Made by a program: the position numbers and the translations under genes. Shown here in pieces: positions 29,470 to 29,709 of a stretch of 29,709 nucleotides of DNA. Origin of the DNA: a virus; IMG/VR virus record IMGVR_UViG_3300027763_000176, positions 1 through 29,709 of that record. One strand, 5' to 3'. Position 1 is the first letter of the stretch; every line of letters starts with the position of its first letter. The notes beneath the pieces were generated by a model. The model was not told the DNA's origin. It was given only the letters and a program-made list of their open reading frames with translations, and did no database searches.

Positions 29470-29709
29470 ATGATATATAAATTAAACTATACAGACAAAG
29501 AAACTGCAATAAAAGACTTCTTAAAAAAAGGGGTTTATATTGAAGTTGAGGATTTAAACAAAGAAAAGCAACTTGCTTACGGAAAAGGAATTCAAGCTAT
29601 TGTTGAAATTGGTAAAATTGTTTTGACTAATGGAACTTACGATGCAGACTTTAAAGAAGTAACTGCACCTGTTTACGCTGACGGATATGCTTATGATATT
29701 ATGAGTGAT
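29470..29709 (+). CDS. Hypothetical phage protein, 5' part (gene crosses the genome join)
   Basis: ATG 29470 follows the fibre stop by one base. The 80 codons up to the edge (MIYKLNYTDKETAIKDF onward) continue in frame into position 194 at the left edge, giving 119 residues in total. This copy has Lys and Ala where the left-edge copy has Asn and Ser. No domain is recognised. It is translated directly after the fibre and may be a fibre accessory protein or the first gene of the lysis group. Confidence 0.8.
   Translation, partial: MIYKLNYTDKETAIKDFLKKGVYIEVEDLNKEKQLAYGKGIQAIVEIGKIVLTNGTYDADFKEVTAPVYADGYAYDIMSD
29516..29709. repeat. Right copy of imperfect terminal overlap
   Basis: This matches positions 1-193 with seven substitutions and one extra A in the poly-A run. 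In this copy the frame through the run is intact from ATG 29470. Confidence 0.85.

Noticed and set aside
29470-29709. Second gene copy or tandem paralogue at the right end
   Set aside because: The right copy continues in frame into the left copy at position 194 to give one full gene, so end overlap of a circular genome is simpler. Not fully excluded without reads.
1-29709. Diversity-generating retroelement as the cause of the differing end copies
   Set aside because: No reverse transcriptase is encoded, and the substitutions are mostly synonymous and not confined to adenines.
1-29709. Lysogeny module, tRNA genes or attachment sites
   Set aside because: I found no integrase, excisionase, CI-like repressor or cloverleaf tRNA on either strand by reading.

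Overview
The window reads as one nearly complete, circularly closing genome of a small siphovirus infecting a member of the Bacteroidota, most likely a flavobacterium. The evidence is very low GC, start codons preceded by A-rich stretches instead of Shine-Dalgarno sequences, promoter elements of the Bacteroidota -7 type (TAnnTTTG), and many proteins that look like those of Flavobacterium and Cellulophaga phages. Every convincing gene is on the + strand. I see no integrase, repressor, tRNA, CRISPR array or insertion sequence, so nothing here supports lysogeny. The last 194 bases repeat the first 193 at about 96% identity, and joining the ends rebuilds one intact 119-codon gene. The genome is therefore about 29.5 kb.

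Layout. (1) 294-1640, lysis: two small membrane proteins (holin-like), a GH24 endolysin, a one-piece spanin and a small basic protein. (2) 1846-12689, early, replication and recombination genes: NinG-like nuclease, ERF annealing protein, a three-helix membrane protein, a short SSB, a PAPS-reductase-like PP-loop enzyme, a RecA-fold ATPase with an unusual P-loop, a sigma-factor-like protein, an MjaI-like endonuclease, a RecE/RecB-type exonuclease, an N6-adenine-type methyltransferase, a DnaA-C-domain-like protein and many small unknowns. (3) 12740-14178, terminase small and large subunits. (4) 14179-14747, an insert of inverted repeats and two small genes, the second with its own early-type promoter and terminator. 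(5) 14795-21762, tail: an assembly chaperone pair made by -1 frameshifting, tail completion proteins, two large structural proteins and the tape measure. (6) 21801-27897, head and tube: XkdF-type prohead protease, scaffold-like protein, capsid, tail tube, a small structural protein, portal and head-tail connector. (7) 27885-29709, distal tail genes including a LamG-like fibre, leading back to the gene that crosses the join.

How it fits together. ERF, the PD-(D/E)XK exonuclease, NinG and SSB form a recombination and replication set, and the DnaA-like and RecA-fold proteins probably serve initiation or helicase roles. The sigma-like factor may switch on late genes, whose leaders at 14748 and 25146 share a sequence unlike the TAnnTTTG early elements. 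Strong hairpin-plus-T terminators divide the genome into units. The most thought-provoking combination is an MjaI-like endonuclease (MjaI cuts CTAG) in a genome where I found no CTAG by eye. Other points of interest are the frameshifted tail chaperone, the tail-before-head gene order, the self-contained insert after terL, and the coding-level variation in the terminal overlap.
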